DNA of 64,000 bases from Bacteroidales bacterium 52_46 (GTDB lineage Bacteria; Bacteroidota; Bacteroidia; Bacteroidales; Muribaculaceae): contig MNQK01000035.1 of assembly GCA_001915385.1 (NCBI GenBank), positions 1 through 64,000 of the forward strand, in the 5' to 3' direction. Position 1 is the first letter of the stretch. Each line of letters starts with the position of its first letter. The translations under genes were made by a program, and so were the position numbers. Of the stretch, positions 7,131 to 15,821 are shown in pieces. The notes under the pieces were generated by a model, which was not told the DNA's origin, did not search any database, and saw nothing but the letters and a program-made list of their open reading frames with translations.

Positions 7131-7832
7131 TTACTGGAGGGTGCCGGCGTTGGCTTTGTCGATCATTGCCTGGTTGGCAGTGATGTAGATTTCGACGCGG
7201 CGGTTTTGGGCACGACCTTCGGCTGTACCGTTGGATGCAATGTAATCCTGCATGGGGAGGCCTTCGGCGTAGAGACGGTTGGAAGCTACGCCCGAGTTGA
7301 GCAAGTAGGTGCGGACGGCGTCGGCACGACCGGTGGCAACGCGCTGGTTGACCTGGAGTGTACCGGTGTCATCAGTGAAGCCGTAGATCTGTACGTTGGT
7401 GTCGGGGTTGCCGATAAGTGACTGTGCGAAACGCGACAGCTCGGTCTTGGCCGAGGAGCTGAGCGTTGTGCCGTTGGTGGGGAAGAGGATGCCGCCGTTG
7501 AATGTCACCTTGATGGCGCGGAGACCGTTCTGGTCGGTAGTTTCCTCAACCTTGGCCTTGTTGGCGAGTTCTTCTTCGAGCTGTTTCTGCTGTTTATCCA
7601 TCTTGTTGCCGATGAGCGCTCCGGCACCTGTGCCTACTGCGGCTCCGATACCGGCACCGATAGCAGCGCCTTTACCGCCGCCTATGATACCACCTAATGC
7701 AGCACCGAGACCGGCACCGCCGCCACCGCCAATCAATGCACCCTTGCCGGTATTGCTCATTGATGAGCAGCCGACCTGAACGAGCATGCAGCCTGCGAGA
7801 GCGAGAGCTGTTGTCAATTTTAGAATCTTCAT
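7131..7832 (-). CDS. OmpA-family lipoprotein with glycine zipper
   Basis: The 233-residue protein begins with a lipoprotein signal (MKILKLTTALALAGC; an alternative lipobox cysteine is Cys22 in QVGCSS). A glycine-zipper segment follows (about residues 28-75, GAALGGIIGGGKGAAIGAGI), then a short coiled-coil (DKQQKQLEEELANK), and an OmpA-like peptidoglycan-binding domain from about residue 110 (YGFTDDTGTLQVNQ, GRAQNRRVEIYI). It probably tethers the outer membrane to peptidoglycan. A TAACTTTG -7 element lies at 7877-7870, about 40 nt before the start. Confidence 0.88.
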   Translation of the reverse strand: MKILKLTTALALAGCMLVQVGCSSMSNTGKGALIGGGGGAGLGAALGGIIGGGKGAAIGAGIGAAVGTGAGALIGNKMDKQQKQLEEELANKAKVEETTDQNGLRAIKVTFNGGILFPTNGTTLSSSAKTELSRFAQSLIGNPDTNVQIYGFTDDTGTLQVNQRVATGRADAVRTYLLNSGVASNRLYAEGLPMQDYIASNGTAEGRAQNRRVEIYITANQAMIDKANAGTLQ

Positions 7833-7869
7833 TGTGTTAAAAATTTAGTAAATATGTGTCAAATTTTTG

Positions 7870-7877
7870 CAAAGTTA
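7870..7877 (-). promoter_or_regulatory. -7 element of the OmpA lipoprotein promoter
   Basis: TAACTTTG reads on the minus strand at 7877-7870, about 38 nt upstream of the ATG. No clear TTG is seen at -33. Confidence 0.45.
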
Positions 7878-8066
7878 AAAAACTATATCGTTAAATGCTA
7901 TATTTTATCCTTTTTTTGCAATATTTTAATCCCTTAGGGTATTCGTACATCCCTTATCGTGCGGTATAAAAATACGCCATGTCTACTTAAATATACAATT
8001 TTTTTTGAAAGATGGTTTTGCGGGTTGATTAAAAATATCTAATTTTGGGATATAAAAACAGCAAAA

Positions 8067-8101
8067 AGCCACGTGTCGCTGTCATGCAGGCTGCCGTGGC
8101 T
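8067..8101 (+). other. hairpin in the leader of the DMT transporter gene
   Basis: AGCCACG (8067-8073) pairs with CGTGGCT (8095-8101), 29 nt before the transporter ATG. No T-run follows, so it is not a normal terminator. It could be a leader structure or a dispersed palindrome. Confidence 0.35.
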
Positions 8102-8130
8102 ATATAGTTAACCTGATATTCAGAATCAAG

Positions 8131-9048
8131 ATGGCACAGTCAGCGTCAGGGGGCGAACGAAAATCGGCACTTCTCTACCATTTGGCGGCATTTTCCGTGA
8201 TTGCGGTGTGGGGTACATCATTTGTTTCGACGAAAGTGTTGCTCGATGCCGGGCTGCACGCGGTGGAGATATACATATACCGTTTTTTAGTGGCTTATCT
8301 GATAGTGCTGGCCGTTTGCCATAAAAAGCTGTGGTCCAATTCGCTTGTCGACGAACTGCTGTTCGCCGTGTGCGGCCTGTGCGGAGGGTCTATATATTTC
8401 ATCGCCGAAAACACGGCGCTCAATTATACGCTGACGTCGAATGTGTCGCTGCTTACCACGCTCTCGCCGTTGCTTACCACGCTGCTGATAGGCGCAATCT
8501 ATAAGAACGAACGGCCGGGGATATGGATATATGTCGGGTCGGCGGTCGCGATATTGGGAGTAGGGTGCATAATATTCAAGTCGGGGTTCCATCTCGAGGT
8601 TATGCCGCTGGGCGACTTGCTCGCGTTGTCGGCCGCATTCTCATGGGCCATCTACAGTATTGTGCTGCGCAAGGTCAATGCCAACTATACGGCGCTGTTT
8701 ATCACGCGCAAAACGTTTTTCTACGGGTTGCTTACTGCATTGCCGTTCATGGCGTTCGAGCCTGAGATAGCTCCGCTGTCGGCTCTCGGCGAGCCTGTGG
8801 TGCTGCTCAACCTGTTGTTTCTCAGCCTTACCGCATCGCTGCTGGCCTACGTGATATGGTCGCAGACTGTCAAGCGGCTCGGAGCCATCAAGGCGTCCAA
8901 CTACCTTTATTTCCAGCCGGTCATGACCATGATAGTGTCGGCGATCATATTGCCCGACGACCCGTTGACGCTTATGGGGTGCGTGGGTTGCGCGCTGATT
9001 ATAGGCGGTGTATGGTTCGGCGATTTCATGTCACGGAAAAAAGTGTAG
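8131..9048 (+). CDS. EamA/DMT-family transporter
   Basis: The 305-residue inner-membrane protein has about ten hydrophobic helices in two homologous halves. The first EamA repeat opens with AFSVIAVWGTSFVSTKVLL, and the second with GDLLALSAAFSWAIYSIVLRK. The final helix is followed by a short basic tail (DFMSRKKV). DMT proteins export or exchange small metabolites. The substrate cannot be read from sequence and the neighbours (OmpA lipoprotein, alkylation-repair-like gene) give no clue. Confidence 0.85.
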   Translation: MAQSASGGERKSALLYHLAAFSVIAVWGTSFVSTKVLLDAGLHAVEIYIYRFLVAYLIVLAVCHKKLWSNSLVDELLFAVCGLCGGSIYFIAENTALNYTLTSNVSLLTTLSPLLTTLLIGAIYKNERPGIWIYVGSAVAILGVGCIIFKSGFHLEVMPLGDLLALSAAFSWAIYSIVLRKVNANYTALFITRKTFFYGLLTALPFMAFEPEIAPLSALGEPVVLLNLLFLSLTASLLAYVIWSQTVKRLGAIKASNYLYFQPVMTMIVSAIILPDDPLTLMGCVGCALIIGGVWFGDFMSRKKV

Positions 9049-9086
9049 GTGACGATGCGAATTTACGTGCATTTATTTCGTGCCGA

Positions 9087-9644
9087 TTAGTTGTCTTCGA
9101 GGAAAAATTCGGCTTCCGATTTTATCATGGCGGCAAGCGTCAGGGTCAGCGGATTTTTGGAGTCGAGTTCGGCCTGTGCCATTGCGAGCGCTTTTTCGGG
9201 CGGAATTTTCGCGCCGATGAGCGGAAGCGTCAGGCGCAGGGCGGTGTAGCGCATCAGCGGTTCAGCCGAGGCAATCAGCGAGTCGGCTATCGCGGGGGCG
9301 TCGGGGCGTGTCTTGAGCAGTTTATGGCATACCATGTCGGCAACTTCGGGATCGGGAATGGCATTGCACAGTTCCACCGCCTCCTCCGGGCTGAAGTCGT
9401 CGGGGCGCCACAGCATCGGCGCGAGCAGCATGCTTTCGCGTGTGGTGGTATTGGCCCAAAGCGCTCCGGCAAGTTCGGGATCGTGGCCGTAGTCGGCGGC
9501 TATCTCGTTCAACTGTATGATATTCAGCCCGAAAATGATACGGAAATGTGAACCTGCCCGACGCATCTGGTCGGCGAGAAGGCCGTTGCGCATGGCGAAA
9601 AAACGGCGCTTCAATGTCTGCATCTTGTTAAACTGTGACGTCAT
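9087..9644 (-). CDS. HEAT-like repeat protein, DNA alkylation repair (AlkD-like) family
   Basis: The 185-residue, all-helical protein contains R-x-GS-x-x-x-R-I-I-F-GLNIIQL, DPELAGALWANTTTRESMLLAPML and EEAVELCNAIPDPEVADMVC. These are typical of the ARM/HEAT-like AlkC/AlkD DNA glycosylase superfamily as seen in Bacteroidetes. It is shorter than classic AlkD (about 230 residues) and the catalytic Asp cannot be placed with certainty, so it may be a structural paralogue. It converges on the DMT transporter gene. Confidence 0.6.
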   Translation of the reverse strand: MTSQFNKMQTLKRRFFAMRNGLLADQMRRAGSHFRIIFGLNIIQLNEIAADYGHDPELAGALWANTTTRESMLLAPMLWRPDDFSPEEAVELCNAIPDPEVADMVCHKLLKTRPDAPAIADSLIASAEPLMRYTALRLTLPLIGAKIPPEKALAMAQAELDSKNPLTLTLAAMIKSEAEFFLEDN

Positions 9645-9725
9645 TGCGATATAATTACGGTATATTTTGTCGCAAAATTAGTAATTATTATATAATCGGA
9701 CTAACAGCCATTGGGGAAAAATGTA

Positions 9726-9733
9726 TATCTTTG
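9726..9733 (+). promoter_or_regulatory. -7 element upstream of the PBP1A gene
   Basis: TATCTTTG lies 128 nt before the ATG at 9862. No well-spaced TTG is visible upstream, so the call rests on the -7 element alone. Confidence 0.45.
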
Positions 9734-9861
9734 TAAATTAAAGCCGATATTCCATTCTTGCAATCGTATGATTTTTGCCGGAATAACACAGCAATGCGGC
9801 TGAAATGTGCTGACTGTCAGTGTACGCGGCTCTTAATATCATCATAAGGAATTAGAAAAAT

Positions 9862-12333
9862 ATGAGCGAGGATTTGATAAAAATACTGGACGACGACACT
9901 CCATTCCATAAAACTGATGCCGGCGGAGGCAATACTCCCCGAAAGGATAAGGATGAATACGGCAAGACGCCGCGTCGCCGCAAGCTGAACCGTATAATTA
10001 TACGGACCATGTGGTCGGTATTCGGTATCGTGACAGTGCTGTCACTCGGATTCTTCATCCTGTCATACAACAATGTCATAGGCGATATGCCTGATATCGA
10101 CGACCTTAAAAACCCGATTGACCAGTATGCCACGGTGATTTACTCATCGGACGGCGAGGAGATGGGGCGTTTCTACAACAGCAACAGCAACCGCATGTAT
10201 GCCGACTACGAGGATATCGCGCCGTGTCTTGTCGATGCGTTGATAGCCACGGAGGATTCCCGTTTCACCGAGCACTCGGGCGTCGACGTCAGGGCGTTGC
10301 TGCGTGTGGTATTCAAGACCGGAATGGCCGGCGACAAGAGTTCGGGCGGCGGTTCGACTATAACCCAGCAGCTTGCAAAACTTCTCTATACCGACCAGCC
10401 CGCCAGAAACACCAGAGCCCGCGCACGCCAGAAACTCGACGAGTGGGTCATGGCCGTCAAACTCGAGCGCTTCTATTCGAAAGAGGAGATTATAAAACTG
10501 TATCTCAACCAGTTTGACTTCCTGTATAACGCCAAGGGAATCCGCTCGGCCGCCAATATCTACTTCAGCAAGGAGGCCAAAGACCTCGAACTGCACGAAG
10601 CCGCAGTGCTTGTCGGTATGCTCAAGAATCCCTCGCTTTACAACCCGGTGAAAAATCCCGATAATGCGACGTCGCGCCGCAATGTGGTGTTCGAGCAGAT
10701 GGTGAAAGCAAAGAAAATCACTCAGGCGCAGGCTGATTCGCTCAAGCAGCTCCCCCTCGGACTGAATTTTCACCGTATCGACCACAAGACCGGTATCGCC
10801 CCCTATTTCCGCGAGGAGCTGAGACGCATGATGACGGCGAAACGTCCTCTCCGCTCCAACTATGCCGCATGGGAGCAGCAGAAATTTGTCGACGACTCGA
10901 TAGCATGGGTCAACAACCCGCTGTTCGGCTGGATAGAGAAAAATCCGAAGCCCGACGGCTCGAAATACAATCTCTATACCGACGGACTGCGCATCTACAC
11001 CACCATCAACTCGCGCATGCAGAAGTATGCCGAGGAGGCAGTCCACGACCACATGTCCGATCTGCAGCGCCGTTTCTTCAAGGAGAAAAAAGGAGTGAAG
11101 GGCGCACCTTACACCACCAACCGTTCCGAGCTGTCGCAGGCGCAGCTTGATCGTCTTATCGAGCGCGCGTTGAAGGACACCGAGCGCATGCGCATACTCC
11201 GTCTCAACCATGCCACGCAGGCTCAGATCGACAAGGAGTTCAACACGCCGATACCGATGACCGTGTTTACCTACGACAACGACAAAGGCTATAAGGACAC
11301 CATCATGTCGCCGCGCGACTCGGTGCTCTATCACAAACATATACTTCGCACCGGCTTCATGTCGATGGACCCTGTCACGGGCTATGTGAAAGCCTACGTC
11401 GGAGGTCCGAACTTCAACTTCTTCCAGTATGATATGGTGTCGACCGGACGCCGTCAGGTCGGTTCGACCATCAAGCCATTCCTCTACGCATACGCTATGG
11501 ACGAGGGCTACACGCCGTGCGACGAATTCCTCAACGAGCAGCCAACTATCTACGACGAGGCCGGCCGCCCGTGGTCGCCGCGCAACTCCGGGTCGTCGCA
11601 TGTAGGCGAGATGGTGACTCTGCGGTGGGCGTTAACCAACTCCAACAACTGGATATCCGCACGACTGATGGCGGCGCTGAAGCCCGCCACGTTGGTAAGA
11701 TACATGCACAATTTCGGCATCACCAACAAGATAGATCCCGTGCTTGCGCTCTGTCTCGGTCCGTGCGACGTGTCGGTGCGAGAGATGGTCGGCGCATATT
11801 CCGCTTTCGCCAACAAGGGAATGCATGTCGAGCCGATGTTTGTCACGGCGATAGCCGACGCCAACGGCAACGTCATCACCGAGTTCCATTCGAAGCAGAA
11901 TCAGGTCCTTTCCGAAAAGGGTTATTACAAGATATTGTCGATACTGCTCAATGTGGTCGACTCCGGTACGGGTAACCGTCTGCGCCGCGCTCCCTACAAC
12001 CTTACCGCACAGATGGGCGGCAAGACCGGTACCACCAACTCCAACTCCGACGGCTGGTTCATGAGCTTCACGCCTGACCTCGTTTCGGGCGTATGGGTCG
12101 GCGGCGACGAACGCTATATCCACTTCAACTCCATGGCCAACGGTCAGGGTGCGTCGATGGCGCTCCCCATCTACGGCAAGTACATACGCAAAGTGTACGA
12201 TGACCCCGAGCTTCCCTACAACCAGTCAAGCCGGTTCTCATTCCCCGACATCGACCTCTGCGAGCGCGAATACTACGGCGAATATGACGAGGAAGAGAGC
12301 GTCGAGGAAAGCTTCGAGGGAGTATTCGACTGA
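9862..12333 (+). CDS. mrcA: penicillin-binding protein 1A (glycosyltransferase/transpeptidase)
   Basis: The 823-residue class A PBP polymerises and cross-links peptidoglycan in the periplasm. A basic cytoplasmic N-terminus precedes one membrane anchor (about residues 50-69). The GT51 domain shows ATEDSRFTEHSGVD and GGSTITQQLAK. The transpeptidase domain shows the SxxK serine in GSTIKPF, the SNN-type motif in TNSNNW and KTGTT. The C-terminus is acidic (EEESVEESFEGVFD). It stands alone, with a strong hairpin terminator behind it. Confidence 0.93.
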   Translation: MSEDLIKILDDDTPFHKTDAGGGNTPRKDKDEYGKTPRRRKLNRIIIRTMWSVFGIVTVLSLGFFILSYNNVIGDMPDIDDLKNPIDQYATVIYSSDGEEMGRFYNSNSNRMYADYEDIAPCLVDALIATEDSRFTEHSGVDVRALLRVVFKTGMAGDKSSGGGSTITQQLAKLLYTDQPARNTRARARQKLDEWVMAVKLERFYSKEEIIKLYLNQFDFLYNAKGIRSAANIYFSKEAKDLELHEAAVLVGMLKNPSLYNPVKNPDNATSRRNVVFEQMVKAKKITQAQADSLKQLPLGLNFHRIDHKTGIAPYFREELRRMMTAKRPLRSNYAAWEQQKFVDDSIAWVNNPLFGWIEKNPKPDGSKYNLYTDGLRIYTTINSRMQKYAEEAVHDHMSDLQRRFFKEKKGVKGAPYTTNRSELSQAQLDRLIERALKDTERMRILRLNHATQAQIDKEFNTPIPMTVFTYDNDKGYKDTIMSPRDSVLYHKHILRTGFMSMDPVTGYVKAYVGGPNFNFFQYDMVSTGRRQVGSTIKPFLYAYAMDEGYTPCDEFLNEQPTIYDEAGRPWSPRNSGSSHVGEMVTLRWALTNSNNWISARLMAALKPATLVRYMHNFGITNKIDPVLALCLGPCDVSVREMVGAYSAFANKGMHVEPMFVTAIADANGNVITEFHSKQNQVLSEKGYYKILSILLNVVDSGTGNRLRRAPYNLTAQMGGKTGTTNSNSDGWFMSFTPDLVSGVWVGGDERYIHFNSMANGQGASMALPIYGKYIRKVYDDPELPYNQSSRFSFPDIDLCEREYYGEYDEEESVEESFEGVFD

Positions 12334-12350
12334 TAATTACAGATAGCCAA

Positions 12351-12395
12351 TAATAAAAGAATCATATACCAGTCGGGTATATGATTCTTTTATTA
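12351..12395. terminator. bidirectional hairpin terminator behind mrcA
   Basis: Two perfect 20-bp arms (12351-12370 and 12376-12395) enclose a 5-nt loop. The arm ends read as A/T runs on both strands, so it can stop transcription from either side. Confidence 0.8.
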
Positions 12396-12405
12396 TCGTG
12401 ATAGG

Positions 12406-12450
12406 TAGCTATTGTAGCTATCTTAGCTATTATAGCTACATTAGCTGAGC
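12406..12450. repeat. degenerate 9-bp tandem repeats, TAGCTnnnn
   Basis: Five consecutive 9-nt units begin with TAGCT. They belong to the same family as 1328-1399 and again sit at the 3' end of a minus-strand reading frame (12441-12575). Confidence 0.8.
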
Positions 12451-12575
12451 TGGCGGTTATTTTTTCTTTTTTGTGGAGGGAAGTGCTTTTTCGTTGGGAA
12501 GGAGTAGGGGCGGGAGGCTTCCGAGGTTGCCGCGCATGCCGCTGCGGCAAACAGTGATAAGATTGTTTTATTCAT
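12441..12575 (-). CDS. short secreted peptide candidate
   Basis: A 44-residue frame begins at ATG 12575, with a signal-peptide-like start (MNKTILSLFAAAACAATSEA) and a basic, proline-rich remainder (FPTKKHFPPQKRKNNRQLS). It follows the FAD oxidoreductase by 66 bp on the same strand, and its stop lies inside the 9-bp tandem repeat. No family is recognised. The signal-like N-terminus supports a real gene, but the small size makes chance possible. Confidence 0.35.
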   Translation of the reverse strand: MNKTILSLFAAAACAATSEASRPYSFPTKKHFPPQKRKNNRQLS

Positions 12576-12641
12576 GTCGTGTTCGTTGTTGGAACGTTAT
12601 GTTATGGTTTGTCAGGCCTATGCCCTGCGCCTTCACGGCGG

Positions 12642-14210
12642 CTATTTGCTTTCGTGATAATTGTCCTCGGTGTTGACTTTCCAGATATTTTCCTTCGAGT
12701 CGGTGCCGCTGACTATGTTGCCGACCGCCTCCATGGCCGTCAGCATGGAGTGGTCCATATTGTTGTAACGGTGCTGCCCGTTGCGTCCGATGCAGTAGAG
12801 ATTGGGGATAGTGTCGAGGAAGCGGCGCACCTTGTCGAGGCGGTAATAGCTGCCGTAGTAGGCCGGATAAGCCTTTTTGACTTTAATCCTTACGGCATCC
12901 TTCACGCCCTCGGCCTTGATGATGCCTATATGCTCGAGTTCGCGCGTCGCCATCGCTATGAAGTCGTCGTCGGTCATCTCCCACAGTTCGTCGCCCTCGC
13001 TGCAGAAGTATTCAAGTCCGATCCATACGGTATTTTCGTAATCCTTCACCATATAGGGCGACCAGTTGTTGAACACCTGCAGGCGTCCTATCCTGACGTC
13101 GCGTTCCTGGATATAAATCCATGTGTCGGGCACGCGGCCGGCATACGTGCGGAGTTTCGTCTCGTTGACAATCTGCAGCTTGTCGAGCAGCAGCCCTACA
13201 GTGATAAAGTCGCGGTAGGGAAGCGTGACAGCTGTATGCATCACATCTTCCGGCACATCTATCCCCCTGAGGGCAGGCAGAAGTTCGGCAAGCGGCATCG
13301 AGGATATGAAGCAGTCGCACGGCGTCGTGCTGACGTTGCCGGAGGCATCGGTCACTTCCACCGACACCACTTTGCGGTCGGGGCCGATGTTCACCGCCGT
13401 GACACGATGACCCGTGACTACGGCGTTGCCGCCGGCAAGACGGTCGATGTCGCCGGCCACATATTCCCACAATTGCCCGGGGCCGTATTTGGGGTAGATG
13501 AATTCCTCGATGAGCGATGTCTCCACTTTCGACCTGTCGGAGCGGAACGGGCGCGTCACCACCTCCTTGATTATGCCCGACAGCGACAATCCCTTGACTC
13601 GCTGCGAACCCCAGTCGGCGCCGAGCTTCGAGGGGTGAAGCCCCCACACCTTTTCGGTATAGTCTTCGAAAAACATCGAGTAGAGCGGTTTGCCGAAACG
13701 GTTTATATAGAAATTTTCGAGGGAATCCTCCTTGCGTTTGTGAAGCGACGCCGCTATGTAACCGAACCCAGCTTTGATTGTACGCCCCAGACCCATGTTG
13801 GCGAACGTGCGCCATTTCAGCGATATGGGATAGTCGAAAAATTTGCGGAGATAGAATATGCGGCTCACGCGGTCGCGGGTGAGCATCACGCGGTCCTCGG
13901 TATCAGGGTCGGGACCTTCCGGAGTCAGCGCCCTCTCTTTGCCGAGCATACGGTCATCCTTTGCCGGGTGCCCCTGCATCGGGGTGATGTCGCGCCACCA
14001 TTGCATGATTTGCTCGTTTTTGCTGAAAAAACGGTGGCCGCCGATGTCTATTCGGTTGCCGTTGTGGTTCACCGTCCTCGATATGCCGCCGATTTCCTCC
14101 GACTGCTCGTACACGACGGGACGCACGCAGCCGCCGCTGCGTTTCAACAACTCGTAGGCCGCGGTCAATCCCGCGGGGCCTGCACCTGCTATGACGGCAA
14201 TCTTACTCAT
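12642..14210 (-). CDS. FAD-dependent oxidoreductase, amine-oxidase/protoporphyrinogen-oxidase-like
   Basis: The 522-residue flavoprotein starts with a dinucleotide-binding fold (KIAVIAGAGPAGLTAAYEL) followed by the second FAD motif EEIGGISRTV and IDIGGHRFF. The GG-doublet and GGHRFFSK pattern are seen in NAD(P)/FAD-dependent oxidoreductases close to UDP-galactopyranose mutase, which often sit in surface-sugar pathways. A C-terminal FAD segment lies near YCIGRNGQHRYNNMDHSMLTAM. The substrate is unknown. A TATCTTTG -7 element is at 14247-14240, 30 nt upstream. Confidence 0.8.
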   Translation of the reverse strand: MSKIAVIAGAGPAGLTAAYELLKRSGGCVRPVVYEQSEEIGGISRTVNHNGNRIDIGGHRFFSKNEQIMQWWRDITPMQGHPAKDDRMLGKERALTPEGPDPDTEDRVMLTRDRVSRIFYLRKFFDYPISLKWRTFANMGLGRTIKAGFGYIAASLHKRKEDSLENFYINRFGKPLYSMFFEDYTEKVWGLHPSKLGADWGSQRVKGLSLSGIIKEVVTRPFRSDRSKVETSLIEEFIYPKYGPGQLWEYVAGDIDRLAGGNAVVTGHRVTAVNIGPDRKVVSVEVTDASGNVSTTPCDCFISSMPLAELLPALRGIDVPEDVMHTAVTLPYRDFITVGLLLDKLQIVNETKLRTYAGRVPDTWIYIQERDVRIGRLQVFNNWSPYMVKDYENTVWIGLEYFCSEGDELWEMTDDDFIAMATRELEHIGIIKAEGVKDAVRIKVKKAYPAYYGSYYRLDKVRRFLDTIPNLYCIGRNGQHRYNNMDHSMLTAMEAVGNIVSGTDSKENIWKVNTEDNYHESK

Positions 14211-14490
14211 CGCGTGTGAATATGGTTACTTACTATTTACAAAGATAACAAAAAAAATTACGGCAAAGAAACAAATGCTCCTATAATCGCAATAATACGG
14301 CCATATTCACTATTCCCTACCGAAAAATAAAAAATGATGCCGAACATTATTTTCGGGAGCAACGTTATAATTGCAAACTCGAAAATTAAAAGAATACCGA
14401 GGGAAACCCAACGAGATAATAAGTGTGTTTCGTCCTCAACTAAAAAATTTTATGAGATAAAATTATTTACACGAATTAAAATTTACAACA
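14211..14490. other. AT-rich gap between divergent genes
   Basis: The gap holds the minus-strand -7 element TATCTTTG (14247-14240) for the FAD oxidoreductase and the long leader of the OmpA porin gene. No gene or strong hairpin is seen in it. Confidence 0.5.
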
Positions 14491-15711
14491 ATGAAAAAGA
14501 ATCTACTTTTAGTCATGGCCGGTTTAGGTTGTTTCGGAATAGCAACCAATAGCGCCAACGCACAGGATGCAGTCGTAGTAGAGGAAGAGAGTGTGACATA
14601 CGCGGTTTCCGACGATGCTGTCGATTGCAAAGACAACTACTATTCTACCTGGCACGACAATTGGTTCATTCAGCTCGGTGCCGGTGTAAACGTTCCCTTT
14701 GTAGAGTATGCAAAGCAGAACGGCGATCCCAAACACCACTTCACCGCCACCTACAACCTCGGCTTCGGCAAGTGGATGTCTCCTTATCTGGGATGGCGTA
14801 TCTCGATGTACTACGGCTCGATTCACTGGGATAACGAAGTGTTCTCCAAAGCCAAAATGGCCAACGCCAACTTCGACCTTATGTGGGATATGTGCAATTC
14901 AATCGCCGGTGCCAACCCCAACCGTCCCGTTTCAATCGTCCCGTTCGTAGGACTCGGCGGCACATTCACCTGGGACTTCAAGGCTCCTTCTTCTGTAATA
15001 TATAAAGAAGGCATGAAGCTGAAACACAATGCGTGGACTCTTCCCGTATCAGCCGGTATCCAGGTTCGCTTCCGTCTGTGCGAATATGTAGATTTCTTCC
15101 TTGAAGGACGCGCTTCATTCTACGGCGACAACTTCAACCTCGCAGCATTCGGCGACCCCGTTGACGTTGACATCACTGCAATCGGCGGTTTCAACATCAA
15201 CATAGGCGGTTCAAACTTCAAGACCTACAACCCCTGCAAGGACCAGGCTTACATCAACTCGCTCAACGGCCAGATCAACTCGCTCCGCGGCGACCTCGCT
15301 GCCACAGCGACCGCTCTCGCAGCAGCAGAGTCACAGCTTCCGTGCCCCGAAGCTCAGGTAGTTGAATCGCAGACTATCGTCAACGGTCCGTTATTGACCA
15401 CCGTACGCTTCAGCATCAACTCGGCTAAGGTTTCCGACGAGGAGATGGTCAACGTCTACAACGTAGCCGAATACCTCAAATCCAATCCTTCAGTCAATGT
15501 CATCATCTGCGGATATGCCGACAAGGACACCGGTACTGCAGCTTACAACATGGACCTCTCACAGCGCCGCGCACAGGCCGTCTACGACCTGCTCACCAAG
15601 ACCTACGGCATCGACAAGGAACGTCTCGCAATGCAGGCTGAAGGCAGCGACACTCAGGTCTACAAGTCAAACGACTGGAACCGTATCGTAATCTTCGTCC
15701 CCGCTGAATAA
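14491..15711 (+). CDS. OmpA-family outer-membrane porin
   Basis: The 406-residue protein has a Sec signal (MKKNLLLVMAGLGCFGIATN, cleavage near SANA|QDA). An N-terminal eight-strand beta-barrel-like region with many aromatic strands follows (WFIQLGAGVNVPF, GLGGTFTWDF). A short hinge with a coiled segment (INSLNGQINSLRGDL) leads to a C-terminal OmpA peptidoglycan-binding domain (ICGYADKDTGTAAYNMDLSQ, RIVIFVPAE). It is the type of abundant major OmpA protein found in Bacteroidales. Codon use is strongly biased to C-ending codons, which suggests high expression. Confidence 0.9.
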   Translation: MKKNLLLVMAGLGCFGIATNSANAQDAVVVEEESVTYAVSDDAVDCKDNYYSTWHDNWFIQLGAGVNVPFVEYAKQNGDPKHHFTATYNLGFGKWMSPYLGWRISMYYGSIHWDNEVFSKAKMANANFDLMWDMCNSIAGANPNRPVSIVPFVGLGGTFTWDFKAPSSVIYKEGMKLKHNAWTLPVSAGIQVRFRLCEYVDFFLEGRASFYGDNFNLAAFGDPVDVDITAIGGFNINIGGSNFKTYNPCKDQAYINSLNGQINSLRGDLAATATALAAAESQLPCPEAQVVESQTIVNGPLLTTVRFSINSAKVSDEEMVNVYNVAEYLKSNPSVNVIICGYADKDTGTAAYNMDLSQRRAQAVYDLLTKTYGIDKERLAMQAEGSDTQVYKSNDWNRIVIFVPAE

Positions 15712-15747
15712 CCCTCCGCATAGAGAATACATACATATAAAACAACC

Positions 15748-15777
15748 AAAGCCGGCCGCATCGAGCGGTCGGCTTTG
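15748..15777 (+). terminator. hairpin terminator of the OmpA gene
   Basis: AAAGCCGgCCGC pairs with GCGGtCGGCTTT around a 5-nt loop, 36 nt after the OmpA stop. Confidence 0.75.
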
Positions 15778-15783
15778 TCATTA

Positions 15784-15813
15784 TAGTAGCCGCGGTCTGC
15801 AACCGCGGTCGCG
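15784..15813. repeat. dispersed palindrome, TAGTAGCCGCGG family
   Basis: TAGTAGCCGCGGTCTGCAAC and the following CGCGG form a palindromic unit. Close copies lie at 38305-38376, 42589-42613 and 42637-42661. Confidence 0.7.
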
Positions 15814-15821
15814 CATTGCGG

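Noticed and set aside
10144..11601. A 485-codon minus-strand frame inside mrcA
   Set aside because: It overlaps conserved GT51 and transpeptidase motifs on the other strand and comes from GC-skewed codons.
12579..14219. A 546-codon plus-strand open frame opposite the FAD oxidoreductase
   Set aside because: It is the antisense shadow of a recognised flavoprotein and has low-complexity, His/Arg-rich content without any domain.
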